Positions 27,340 through 38,576 of a stretch of DNA of 60,000 nt are shown one piece after another (position 1 is the first letter of the stretch; the number at the start of each line of letters is the position of its first letter). The DNA comes from Owenia fusiformis (lineage: Eukaryota; Annelida; Polychaeta; Sabellida; Oweniidae), in the NCBI GenBank assembly GCA_903813345.2, contig CAIIXF020000010.1, positions 25,756,425-25,816,424 on the forward strand. The letters are read 5' to 3'. Both the position numbers and the translations under genes were made by a program. The notes under the pieces were generated by a model, which worked only from the letters and a program-made list of their open reading frames with translations, was not told the origin of the DNA and ran no database searches.

Positions 27340-27435
27340 TTCCTCAATGTTTCTTGTAAAAAAGCATTTCAATTTTTCTCAATGTTTCTTGCAAAAAAGC
27401 GTTACAATGTTTCTCAATGTTTCTTGCAAAATGCA
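27340..27435. repeat. Short tandem repeat (caatgtttcttgcaaaa)
   Basis: About four imperfect copies of a unit containing caatgtttcttgcaaaaaag. No coding potential. Confidence 0.7.
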
Positions 27436-27590
27436 TGACTTCTATGAGATGCAAATGAATGTGCGGGTTTATTTGGGAAGAGTTGTTGCTTCAAGTATTT
27501 TATTACACATTCTATAACTCATATTTTCTACAAATTGGATTTTAGAATTTAGATCTGAATTTTCTATCTTGTTTTGTATTATTTCATCAG

Positions 27591-27691
27591 ATGAAGCTGT
27601 ACAGAGTGTTAATGGTAGAAAGTACAGAACTGGTGTGTTCACTTTTGTATATATCTTCATTGCACAAATTCTGTACATGTGTTTATATTAG
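27591..27691 (+). CDS. Candidate alternative terminal exon with a second hydrophobic tail
   Basis: The acceptor is ttgttttgtattatttcatcag. In the same phase as the 25174 exon, the carried-in G plus AT gives Asp, followed by EAVQSVNGRKYRT, then the hydrophobic GVFTFVYIFIAQILYMCLY and TAG at 27689-27691. Like the 25174 exon it ends in a hydrophobic segment with no tail, as in a GPI signal. It could replace the 25174 exon by alternative splicing. Evidence is limited to the splice acceptor, phase and hydrophobicity. Confidence 0.4.
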
Positions 27692-29082
27692 AAGTTTTAT
27701 ATATATGGTTGTACATTGAATGTGATACATATAGACTGCAATGTCAGTATAAAGTTAATCTATTGTTGTAGTTGTCATAGATATTGTTGTCTAAAGAGCC
27801 ATCTATAATCTCTACTTAGATTTTGAATATTTTACAATTAGGTGGCGTCTTAAATTTGGTGTTGAATTTTCAAATCATGAGCTTCAAACTTTATAGGTAT
27901 AAATCAATGAAATAAAATGAATTTTAAAAGTGCATCAAAACAAATTTATGAAATGAATTGTGATAACATAGCATAATATTTAAGGATTATAGTAGCCAAA
28001 AAATGAATTTTGAAATGAAAATTCCAGCATAAGTTACATTGAAGCTCGTGGTTGTAAACAATTTTTGTATAAACTTTTATCAGCATGACTATTGGTTGTA
28101 CTCTACAGTATTTTAGGCTTTGTTTACCAGTAGTGTCACTGGTTTTATACCATCCTATGTTATATTTTATTCAGGTATCCATGTTAAAACTTGGTTGACC
28201 AGACATTTCTGTCAACATAGATAGAGGTTCAAATGTTTTGATGTATTTTTGAGTTCAATAAATTGGATAAACATACATGCCCTTTGCATTTGGAACTCTA
28301 TTAATTAACACTAAAAAATGGAGGATTGTACAATGCATAGTGATCTGAGGTTTGAAGCGTGGCCATCATAAAGCTTTGTAAATGAATTTAAAACACTGCC
28401 ATTAAATGTTTCTTATTCTTAGTTTGGAACCGAATGGATGAATAACCCTGTCTTTGATTCTTATACATGTCAGCAATGTTTTGATGGTTTATATTCTGTA
28501 TAGTTTTGACATTTGATCATTTGAATATAAAACAATTTGAAAATCAAGTAGACATCAATGGACCTGTCAAAAGTGCCACTTTTGGAGTTATTGTGGGGGA
28601 ATAGAAATCAACTTGACAATAGTGGCATTTTTATTTACCTAAGTTTCTATCTATTCAAAAAACAAAACAATGCTGGTAATTAGATGGTCCAACTGTTTGA
28701 AATTGTCCCTATGGTCCTGACTCTTTCACCACTCAATGGGTTGAAGATGAAAGGCTCTTGTGGTTCATCATAATGTATCCTTGTGGTCACGAACACTATT
28801 GTAAGATTTTTCAAAAAATTGTGTTGCATTTCTCCACAATTTATTCAATGAATTATGTTATATATCTGTACAGTTTATTCAAATAATTTTGTTGCATTTC
28901 TGTACAATTCAATGAAATGTGTTGCACTTCTGTACAATTTATAAAGTATATAGCTGTAATTGTTATTTTACATTCCCATTCTATATCATTCCAGATGACA
29001 TCCATAGGTTTGGCCACTTTGATATTTTTTCAATTCAAGAGTTTTTCCTACATGTTTAAACTTATGTGACATATAGACTATA
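27692..29082. other. AT-rich non-coding stretch
   Basis: No gene or bounded repeat seen. Acceptor-like sites near 27850 and 28994 open only short, non-hydrophobic frames. Confidence 0.5.
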
Positions 29083-29225
29083 CAGTAAAACTTGTTCTAA
29101 GGGAATGTCATCTAGACCAATTAAGTCCTCACATTTCAAGCGTTTGACCAACAAGAAAGTGAATGTGACACCTGAAAATAACAAAAATGTGGGGTATCAT
29201 TGCTTCACATACACAGGTTTTACTG
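29083..29225. mobile_element. 143-bp TA-flanked MITE, CAGTAAAAC family
   Basis: The left end CAGTAAAACTTG and right end CAGGTTTTACTG are inverted with TA on each side. It has the same termini as the 20374-21207 element with a much shorter interior. Confidence 0.75.
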
Positions 29226-29629
29226 TATACTAATGCATCATATGATTTCACAAATTCTTATTTCAGGTTTTTAATATGTTATTATAATTTTACATCACAC
29301 ATGAAATAAATCAGTGTTTGGCTAATTGTAGAACATTTGTAGTTTTGTTTAATTCTAGAAAGGATCACTTAGTTTGTGGGATCTTGGGAATGTAGTACAT
29401 AAACTGATAAAACAGCATTGGATCTTCTCCCAATAAAATTATTGCTCAAATATTTAAGCGTGAAATGCTTGGACTCCTTCCATATATCATAGGACTACCT
29501 CACCATAACTCAAATACCTGTCTTTTGATATGATTATTTAGCTTAGTGCCTTTTTAAAATAAGTATGCCTTTCAAAATTTCAATCAGTCATTGTTATGTC
29601 ACCACAACAAGTGATGACATATTGTTATA

Positions 29630-29840
29630 TTATCCCACCCTAAGTGCTTTGTATGATTGTATAATAGCATTGTATAACTGCAATATAAAACCAACACTCC
29701 TCGTATACAACTCTTGAGAACGATATTCAACTCCTGGATAGCGTATACAACTCCTGGGCAGCGTATACAACTCTTCGACTTGATATACAACTGCTGAATT
29801 AAGATTAACCTTTTATTGATTAAAGATTAGGGTGGGATAA
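29630..29840. mobile_element. 211-bp MITE with TTATCCCACCCTAA ends
   Basis: The perfect 14-bp inverted ends TTATCCCACCCTAA and TTAGGGTGGGATAA are flanked by TA. The interior holds about four copies of a 20-bp unit containing tatacaactcctgg. Confidence 0.65.
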
Positions 29841-29850
29841 TAAGATCATA

Positions 29851-29978
29851 TAATGGTTGATTCTGTATATCGTTATACTCTCGTGAGTATATGATATATT
29901 CACTCGTTCCCTTCAGTCACTCGTGAATATATCATATACACACTTGAGTATAAACACGATATACGGAATCAACCATTA
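29851..29978. mobile_element. 128-bp hairpin MITE
   Basis: The left arm taatggttgattctgtatat and the mirrored right arm atatacggaatcaaccatta pair over about 55 bases around a short loop (ttcccttcag). It is flanked by TA and lies 10 bp from the preceding MITE. Confidence 0.7.
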
Positions 29979-30419
29979 TATAACCTCATAGTCTCAAATT
30001 TTTTTGTCGATGGCTGTAACAAATAGCAGGTGGTGACATTTTGTATGTTCATGCCCCGTTTTGTAATGCTAACAATTTAACTGAACTAAACTGTTCTCGA
30101 ATGCAATACGTTCCTTTGGTGAGGACATGTGAACTTTTAATATGAATCAATATCCGTGAATTTCTTAAGTTAATAATGACTTTGTGATAACAGTTTGCCA
30201 GTATGTATGATTAGGACTTATTTACATTACATAAAACAAAACTAGAATTCTCCAAGTTCATGCCAGTTATAGCAATTCTAGATCTAAAATGTCACAGTTA
30301 CTTTTTATACCTTATTAGTTGTTTTAGTGACTACACAAAATGTGAATTATTAAACAGTGAAAATATTACATTGCTGTCCATGCAACCAGCATTTTAGAAA
30401 AGTACTCAATGAGAATTAT

Positions 30420-31353
30420 GGGGTTATCTCAATCTACGGGAATATCTAAACCAATGATATTATCTCAATCCGCATGAATATTTCAATCAATAAGACTGTC
30501 TCAATCCAAAGGAACGTCTCAACGAATACATGCAATAGGACTGTCTAAATCCATGGGAACATCTCAACCAATCTCAATCCATGGGAGCATCTCAACCAAT
30601 CTAAATCCATGGGATCAACCAATCTAAATCCATGGGAACATCTCAACCAATCTCAATTCATGGGAACATCTCAACCAATCTCAATTCATGAGAACATCTC
30701 AACTAATCTCAATTCATGGGAACATCTCAACCAATCTCAATTCATGGGAACATCTCAACCAATCTAAATCCATGGGAACATCTCAACCAATCTCAATCCA
30801 TGGGAACATCTCAACCAATCTAAATTCATGGGAACATCTCAACCAATCTAAATCCATATGATCAACCAATCTAAATCCATGGGAACATCTCAACCAATCT
30901 CAATCCATGGGAGCATCTCAACCAATCTAAATCCATGGGATCAACCAATCTAAATCCATGGGAACATCTCAACCAATCTAAATTCATGGGAACATCTCAA
31001 CCAATCTCAATCCATGGGAGCATCTCAACCAATCTAAATCCATGGGATCAACCAATCTAAATCCATGGGAATATCTCAACCAATCTCAATTCATGGGAAC
31101 ATCTCAACCAATCTAAATTCATGGGAACATCTCAACCAATCTCAATTCATGGGATCATCTCAACCAATCTAAATCCATGGGAACATCTCAACCAATCTAA
31201 ATCCATGGGAACATCTCAACCAATCTAAATTCATGGGAACATCTCAACCAATCTCAATTCATGGGAACATCTCAACCAATCTAAATCCATGGGATCATCT
31301 CCACCAATCTCAGTCGATGGGAACATCTCAACCAATCTAAATCCATGGGAACA
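30420..31353. repeat. 28-bp minisatellite, over 30 units
   Basis: The unit is approximately CCATGGGAACATCTCAACCA and then ATCTAAAT, with C/T and A/C variants and several units shortened by 5 bp (ccatgggatcaaccaatcta). It degenerates towards 30420. Confidence 0.95.
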
Positions 31354-31354
31354 T

Positions 31355-31680
31355 CAGTTCTAAACATTCATAGGTAGAAACATCCCTGAGAATTTCAAAT
31401 GAATCCCTCAAACGGTTTGGCTGGAAACCTGTAGACAAGCCTTGACAGACAAGATTTTAGGACGGAAAATCCAAAATGGCCGCCTTAACATTTACCCAGA
31501 ATGCCGAAAAACTAATAAGTTCTAAACTTTTATAGGTAGAAACATCCCTGAGAATTTCAAATGAATCCCTGGAAACCTGTAGACAAGATTATTCGGGACG
31601 CCTGCCCAGCCACCCGCCCATCCGCCTGCCCACCCGCCCGACAAACTGATTACAATATAGCACCTTAGGGTGCGATTAAA
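31355..31680. repeat. Dispersed repeat containing gaaacatccctgagaatttc
   Basis: Two partial units carry gaaacatccctgagaatttc and ccaaaatggccgccttaaca, then a CCGCCC-rich patch and gacaaactgattacaatata. The same family occurs at 34780-34856 and 38003-38310. Non-coding. Confidence 0.7.
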
Positions 31681-31734
31681 ACATGGCATACCAACATTAA
31701 TACTATAATTCTGCTATAACAGTGTTATGATATA

Positions 31735-32759
31735 CGAGGGTTGATCATAAAGTTCTCATAATATCTCTCTAATTTCTTTATTTTTCAATATTTTCCTATG
31801 AAATTCTTACAGAATGAGCAGCATGGAATGTTTTATAATTCCAGCAAAAAATATTTAGAATAACAGAAACATGAAATAAGAAATGGTTGCCATAGTAACT
31901 AGAAATCAAGGCACCCGGGACAAATAAAAAAAACTGGCTAGAATAGCTCCCATTAACCATGTTTAAATACATAATAAAGTTGTCAAATAAGCTATCAAAC
32001 ACATTAAATTGTCAAATAATATGTGATCTTGACTGTTGTGAACTATTATAATGGTCATGTGAATTGTGTGATCTCATAATGGATGATTGTTATGCTCCAT
32101 TAGATGTGACTATTAGACCCCATTTCTGTTTTGTCAAATATCCCGAGGAAAAGTGATTTTGCCCCTTTAGTTCAATTTTAACATATACAGACCACACACA
32201 AGGTGTAATTTTGTTGATATCTTAGCAATATATTTGTTTTAGATCATGTTTAGTCTGACCAAGGATCTTACAAACTTAAGATAATATTTTATAAGTATTA
32301 ATTTTATTTTTCTGAAGATCTCTGCATCCATTGCATTCTCTTACTCAGTCATTCTGATCATTAGCTTTGAGTCTCAGACTCAGGTATCACATCTAATGAA
32401 GCATGAAAGCATCCCCTATGGCATCAAACAATTTACATGATCGATTTATTTTATTGTTAAAGCACTTTACAACATACTCAAGTTAACATTTTAACGTGTT
32501 TGGTAATTCATGAGAGTTTATTATGTATGTAAACATGGTTAATTAAGCTCATTCTCTCAATTATTTTTATTTGCCCCGGGTGCCTTGATTTCCCGTTACT
32601 ATGGCAACCATTTCAGATTTGATATTTCTGTTGAACGAAATATTTTTTGCTCACTTAATAAGACATTCTATGCTACACATTCTGTGAAAATTGCATAAGA
32701 ATATATTGAAAAATAAAGAAATTAGAGAGATATTATGAGAACTTTATGATCAACCCTCG
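31735..32759. mobile_element. Mariner-like foldback element, 1,025 bp
   Basis: The ends CGAGGGTTGATCATAAAGTT and the mirrored AACTTTATGATCAACCCTCG are flanked by TA (or TATA). The outer 60 or so bases match perfectly, and weaker pairing continues for roughly 290 bp per arm, including gttgccatagtaac and atcaaggcacccggg. Terminal CGAGGGT with a TA duplication is characteristic of mariner elements. There is no transposase frame, so it is non-autonomous. A transcript would fold into a long hairpin. Confidence 0.8.
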
Positions 32760-32765
32760 TATATC

Positions 32766-33276
32766 AGCAATGCTCATTACTTTGTTTGGAATTAAAAACT
32801 TAGATTTTGGGAAATTCCAGCAAAGCGATAGACAATTGATAGCTATTTCTAAAAAACATTTTTGTTAAACTGTTCAATGATATTGTGCATCTTTCCACTG
32901 AATATGAAGACAATACTTCATGTGCATATTTCAGCTCATTGGGCGATCAGTTAGTTACATGTATTTTGGAAATGGGACATCACTTAGAGTGGCACTGGTC
33001 ACATGTCTAAGGAGGACCATTTTAGATCTGTGATATTTTGTCTTACAATTTCAATTCACATTTCATTTTTATATTAAAGCTCCAACAAGGCTAGTCAACT
33101 TCAACTGTCTCAAAGCAAATTATAAAAAAACATTTAAAATCCTTTTATTTACATACTTTATTGCACTTTTATATAATAAAATATATGCTATACAATTGAT
33201 AGAATTTCCATGGTAACATACAATCTTGCTGTTAGGAGGAACAATTTAATAGAGTATATTATAATATGACTATATT
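32766..33276. other. AT-rich intergenic DNA
   Basis: No gene or repeat recognised between the mariner-like and hAT elements. Confidence 0.5.
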
Positions 33277-33284
33277 GTTAATAG

Positions 33285-34626
33285 TAGGGCTGGCACTGAA
33301 CTGTCCGATTTTGCCTTCGGAAACGGACTTTCGGAACTGCTTTCTCATATTCCAAATTTTTGGAAACTATTTTTAGTATTTTCTTTCTGATTTGCATGCA
33401 ATATCGACAAAAACGAGTGAGTTCACTATAAGAACACACACCAACTCGATATAGCGAACTGGAATGGTAGAACTCTCCTTATAAATTGACAAAGTTCAAA
33501 TTAGAATTTCTCAAATTGCAGCCCATTGATTTTTAAAGAATTTCAGAGAAGTACAGCAAAACATCTCACCTTCATGTCAAAAAAATTTCAACAAAAATAT
33601 CTCTTCAAAATCAAAAGTTCTGCTCTCTTACATAGTTGGAGTGTCAAAACGTCATCATATTAATACATGTCTATGTTATGTCCATTGACCAATTCGGAGT
33701 GACCACTTCACCACTACCAAACTCATCCATCTGCAGAAAATAATCCCAAATATTTGACCGTTCACTGTTATGGTCACATGTTTTCCCGTTATTCTGGGCA
33801 TTATATGTCTGCAAATTAGAATATTTTTAATAGAACTACTTTCCTCATACTACAAAATAAACAAACTGGGTAAAGATAGCACACTCAATGAAACAAAATC
33901 AATAAATATATGTTTAAATATTGAAAATATATGTTGTTAGAGTTGTTTTATATGCAAAAATACCCTTAATAATTGATTCATAATTGTTTTTATATATTTC
34001 ATACCATCTAGTGTTTAGCTATAGATGGAAATATCATAATGCATGATGATTTTGTTTTGTACAAATTTGACATTCACAAAAACATTACGGCAGACAATAA
34101 TAATTTGAGTATGAAATCATGAGAATGAAGTCTCTAGCATTATTGCCAAAAATAAGACCGATAGGTCCAGGACCTGAGTATGTAAGCTGCACATATCTTA
34201 ACAACTAGGTAGAAAATAGCCGATAGTTGATGTTTTAATTATTTTTTGAAATGTTTTAAGAAATTCTGATTTGAATTCTTTCTCAGATATAGTTTTAGAT
34301 AAGTGCAGACAGTGCAGTTCAGTAATAATTCTATCAGAATATGATTGATCGATATGGCTTTTCTAAAATGTTGATTCTGTTCAGCTGTTCTGATTATTAA
34401 AAAATGTTATTCTTTTCAGGCCACACATCATGGGTGTTGAAACACATCACCAACAAATATCCTGGGGCTTATCCAAAGGACAGTTACCTCAAGGCTGAAT
34501 CTGCTAGCACTCAGTCCTTGATATAAACATGATACATGTTAACTTATTTCTCTATGTTGTACACTAGCCTTGTTGCAGCTAACAATGACAACTTGAAGAA
34601 ATCCATTCTGTTCCGTGCCAGCCCTA
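33285..34626 (+). mobile_element. hAT-type DNA transposon remnant with 8-bp target duplication
   Basis: The inverted ends TAGGGCTGGCAC and GTGCCAGCCCTA are flanked by an exact 8-bp direct repeat GTTAATAG (33277-33284 and 34627-34634). Both TIR type and 8-bp duplication are diagnostic of hAT elements. The 1,342-bp length is too short for a full transposase. One coding remnant, the BED-finger-like exon at 34420-34526, remains. The intact duplication indicates that the ends have not decayed far. Confidence 0.88.
34420..34526 (+). pseudogene. BED zinc-finger-like exon fragment inside the hAT element
   Basis: It follows an acceptor (gttattcttttcag). It encodes HTSWVLKHITNKYPGAYPKD and then a short polar tail to TAA at 34524-34526. 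The TSxxxxHIxxKYP pattern resembles the distal half of a BED finger of hAT transposases (usual spacing His...His before a Pro), with Tyr in place of the second His. The proximal cysteine half and the catalytic domain are not visible. It is phase 1 and could be captured as a terminal exon by the upstream host gene, but its location in the transposon argues for transposon origin. Confidence 0.5.
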
Positions 34627-34779
34627 GTTAATAGTCACTGTTGAAAAGCAACTTTAACGTTCAAGTCAACTCGAGAATGATTAACGTAAAAGCAATAAAT
34701 GGCACAACAACTGGTTTTGGAATCTTCAGATAAATTCTACATTCATAAAAATATTATTCACATAAATTCCCTTGAACTC

Positions 34780-34856
34780 AAGGATGAAAAATCCAAAATG
34801 GTATCCTTAACATTTTATCAAAAATGCACCAAATCTATGAGTTTTAGACTTTCATA
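34780..34856. repeat. Left half of a dispersed repeat interrupted by the 3.1-kb transposon
   Basis: aaaatccaaaatggtatcct through gttttagactttca matches the 31.4-kb family copy and continues at 38003. Confidence 0.7.
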
Positions 34857-37800
34857 TCGAGGGTTTCAAGCAAAAAAGTACTAAGTGCACTTTTGTTACT
34901 TTTGAGAAAATCGAGTTTAAAGATTCAAATACCTCTGTTAAATCAGCAATTTGTTAAATAGTTTTGATGTTTACCCACAGTATAGGTACAAATACTATCC
35001 TTGAGATGAACTAATGCAATATTCTTTGAGATTATTATTTTAATAGATATTACCAAATTAGTAACTGGTATCTTTTTGCATGTGCAACAATTTTTCATTT
35101 TCCAGTGCAATAAAATACTAATTGCAATATAGTACTATTTTGCAGGAACTGAATTATGAATTGTCAACACTATTATGAAACAAAAAGTACTATTTGAATA
35201 TGATCTCAAAACTAAATGCTTTATTTATATGTTTTGCTACAAATAAATGCCAATTCAAATAAAAGTCATCATAATTTTAGATCGATAATGCCCTAATATA
35301 ATGTTTTAAGCACCAGTTTTATCAAAATCACTTGGTGAACGTCAATTGTCTTTTGTTTTGACCTCCACTTCAGAGCCCGGAAATTTAGAAATGAGTAAGC
35401 ATTGAATCTATAATTGGCCAACTGTAAAATCAAAGCATTTTACCAGATTTAAGTGCCCCAATTGACAATAACAAATACTTATCCTAAAATACAAGCTGGG
35501 GTTCTTAATCCCTGATCTGATTTTTCAAAGAGCCTTGGATAAAGACTTTGTTGTTGGGCTGTTACATTTTTGGCAATTGGGACTTCACTTAGAAAATGAG
35601 GATTAAAGCAAGGATGTATTGACTTGAAATGGGGACATGTACTCTTGACTACAATAAGCTGATTTCTAAGCCATCAAAGTCATTCATTGGCTAACATTTT
35701 TGTCACCCTGGAGCCTTTATACATGTCACATTCCCCTTTTTCTACCAATTGACAATTGTTTATATTGCTTAAAATGCATTGACTCCAAACATTGCGCCAT
35801 GCATATTTTTAAACCATTGTGGACATTTACGTCTTGTGGGGACCATATTTTCGACATTTTTCAAATTCTATATTTTCTTGTCGATCAAAACTACTCAATT
35901 TTTACACTTCATCTCTTTTTCGGAGCAGCTCAGGGAATATGTCTGTCCTCATCAGTGTCATGCTCTGTCTCCTAAGGCATCAGGAGCAGAGAGTCTTGTA
36001 AGTGCTCCTCACTCCGATTCTCTGGTAAAAATCATGGTTGTCTATGGAAATAATCCCACTTTGGACATTGATAGGAGGTTGAATTTCTTTTCTTTTGAAA
36101 TATTCAGCTTTTCAGTATATAAGTAGGGAACAGTAATACAGCACTTGCCCCTTTCATTTGCCTACCTCTTCTTGATGTAGTGAGTTTATCTCATTGAAAG
36201 TGGTCTCGTCAAAGTGGTATTAAAACAAAAGACTCTCCGGCTGTTCCTCAGAGTACCCAAGCCACTTAATATTCCTCCAATTTATCCCCAGTCATTTCCT
36301 TCTTCGAACTTGAGTATATGTTGAGCCCTTCGAAATTAAAGAAATTGTGTATGTATTTCCCTTTCCCTGCAATATGGACAAGTACGTTCCCGTTTATGGG
36401 AGCATAGACAAATGTTTCCATTTTCGCCAGCTTGAGGTAATCAGAAGATTTGTAAGCGGTGATACCTGCAGCATAGAAGGCAGTCTCCATCCCCTGGAAT
36501 TCAATCTGCTACTTGTCCATTACTTTGTATGATGGCTCATGCTTTAATGACTCATCCCTGCTTATATTTATTGCTCATTTGAACGATGATGATAATGATG
36601 CTTCTTAATAACACAGCAGTGTTACTTTTTGATGTTCTTTGTTTGGGTTCTCTTTTCTTTAGTTGGACAACCTCTTCTTCTTCACCTGATGATTTATCAA
36701 TGGATGTTTTTGATGAGTCTGAAGAAGTCATCATTGCATGATTCATAATCTACGCCAGCATCAGAATCATCTCTGTCTTAATCTGGGATAAAGACAGCAA
36801 GAGGTTCATTATCTGAATCGCTGAAGCAATTTGTATGTCAAGAGAGATTCATCATCAGTTATATGGAAACCATCATATTCATCTCTCTTTTGAGTTGCTT
36901 ATACTTCTAGTTTTATACATTGGAGTTGATGTCTTGAGTTTTGCAGACATGTTATGATTTGATGAAGGATGGTGGTTGAAGGGCTTTCTTGATGGAGGGT
37001 GGAGGTCGGTGTGATACCTTGCTCTGGGATTGCAGTAGGTGCCCTGTCTTGTACAAGGTTACGTTGGGGCTCGAGGTGTTGTCATGATCGAGAATGGGTG
37101 TTGTAGTACTGCCTTGATCTCGGATGGAGGTTAAATTCATGTTATTCCCAAAGACGGATGCTAAGCTGCCTTCATCTATGACGGAAGCTGTGCTTGATCT
37201 AGGACAGGTGCTGAAGTTTTACCTTTATCTAGGATGGGGGTTAAAGTGTTGTTACTTTCCAAAAAGGGAACTGTGTTGTCTTGTTCTAGGATTGGAGTCA
37301 GGCTTAGTTTGAATAGGGGTGTGTGCTTTAGAGTTGTCTTGTGCCATAAACATCGTGGAAATCATGTTCTGTGTCGTTATAGGTATTTTGGTGCCAGAAT
37401 TTCATTGTCATTTTCAAATTCTCAAATAACTTCAAAGCAATTTTGCTAAACAGAAATGTTAATAAGCTCACATAGACTCTCCTCAAGGCTAGACAATATT
37501 ACACAGATGAGTCATATCCATTGAAATTTACATTATTTTGACTGTCTAATATATTAATCGGTGCATGCAAAAAAGTACTATATTATTTATTATTTTCTAT
37601 CCGGGTCCAGACACACAACCCATTATGTATCTATGTCTTTTGAATTTAGTATTTACCCTCTATATATTTGTACTATTTGTAAAACCAGGCTGGATCACTC
37701 ATTTACTTTTAAAAGGACTAAATTTACTTATCTATTTAATGAATATGGAAGTGCAAAAACGTAACAAAATGATTATAGTATTTTTTTGCACACTCAAATT

Positions 37801-38002
37801 TCATTTGATATTTTTTTGCACGGAGTTTTTTGTTCAAAATCACTTAGTACTATATGTTTCTGTTTGTTATCTCGAGTTATATAGTACATATGACTAAGTC
37901 AACTAGATTAAATGAAAGCCATATTATTACACTATATCCTGGTATAAATAACTCTATTTTGATAAAAAATGCACTTAGTACTTTTTTGCTTGAAACCCTC
38001 GA
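34857..38002 (-). mobile_element. 3.1-kb DNA transposon, TA-flanked, decayed
   Basis: The 33-bp perfect inverted ends start TCGAGGGTTTCAAGCAAAAA and are flanked by TA (34855-34856, 38003-38004). The flanks join to recreate a dispersed repeat: gttttagactttca-ta-tcaagaaacatccc aligns with gttctaaacttttataggta then gaaacatccc at 31519. This confirms the insertion and its borders. The interior has only short frames on both strands. An acidic Asp/Ser/Glu-rich stretch on the - strand near 36550-36830 could be a transposase N-terminus, hence the tentative strand. No catalytic triad could be identified. TA duplication suggests the Tc1/mariner superfamily. Confidence 0.75.
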
Positions 38003-38310
38003 TATCAAGAAACATCCCTAAAAATATGGAAGATCCAAAATGGCTATCTCAACATTTACCTAGAATTTCAAAAACTAATCAGTTTCTTGATTTATATACA
38101 AAGAAACATCCCGCCAACTGATTCACCTTAAGATGTGTAGACAAGACAAGATTTTAGGATAGAAAACCAAAGTGGCTGCTTTTAATATTTACCCAGAGAG
38201 CCCAAAAAATATTCACTTCAAAGAAACATCCCTGAAAATTTGAAATCAATCTGTCAAATTCTTCACCTTGAAATGTATTGATAAAATTAAGCCTGGCAAA
38301 CTGATCACAA
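38003..38310. repeat. Right half of the interrupted dispersed repeat
   Basis: It contains gaaacatccctaaaaatatg, ccaaaatggctatctcaaca and ggcaaactgatcacaatata, matching elements of 31355-31680 in the same order. It ends about 180 bp from the VPS26C stop codon. Confidence 0.7.
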
Positions 38311-38493
38311 TATAGCACCAGTAAGGCAATAAGGCATAAAGAATTGACATTGAGTTCATTGTTCTACTCTCTTGCTTTGTTGTCCTAGAGTCCTGCTTTG
38401 TCATTTGTGTCTTGCTTTGTTGTTCCAATGTCTTGCTTCGTTGTTGTTCCAAAGTCTTGCTTCGTTGTTGTTCCAGTGTCTTGCTTTGATGTT

Positions 38494-38576
38494 TCAGTAC
38501 CTTGTGAGGTTTATTGGAAAATTTTCAGTTACTAGGTTGTCATCTTGGAAGACTATCACTATGTTAATTTCAAACT
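38494..38576 (-). CDS. VPS26C: VPS26C terminal exon g
   Basis: 83 nt to TGA at 38494-38496, acceptor tttttctgttacag. It encodes EFEINIVIVFQDDNLVTENF then PINLTRY. The end resembles the conserved C-terminus of VPS26C, though the final residues differ from the vertebrate protein. Confidence 0.93.

Larger units (their letters stand above)
25260..27590. other. 3' UTR/intron-like DNA with low-order repeats
   Basis: Contains a degenerate tandem region at about 26690-26990 (variants of tatatggcattgaaaggatg with gtagatggc) and a short repeat at 27340-27435 (caatgtttcttgcaaaaaag). No supported reading frame. Confidence 0.5.

Noticed and set aside
172-31353. Tandem arrays as CRISPR
   Set aside because: Units are contiguous with no unique spacers, and the DNA is from an animal with spliceosomal introns.
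35700-36126. Overlapping 91- and 115-codon frames on the + strand
   Set aside because: They lie inside the TA-flanked 3.1-kb transposon, overlap in different frames and show no recognisable domain.
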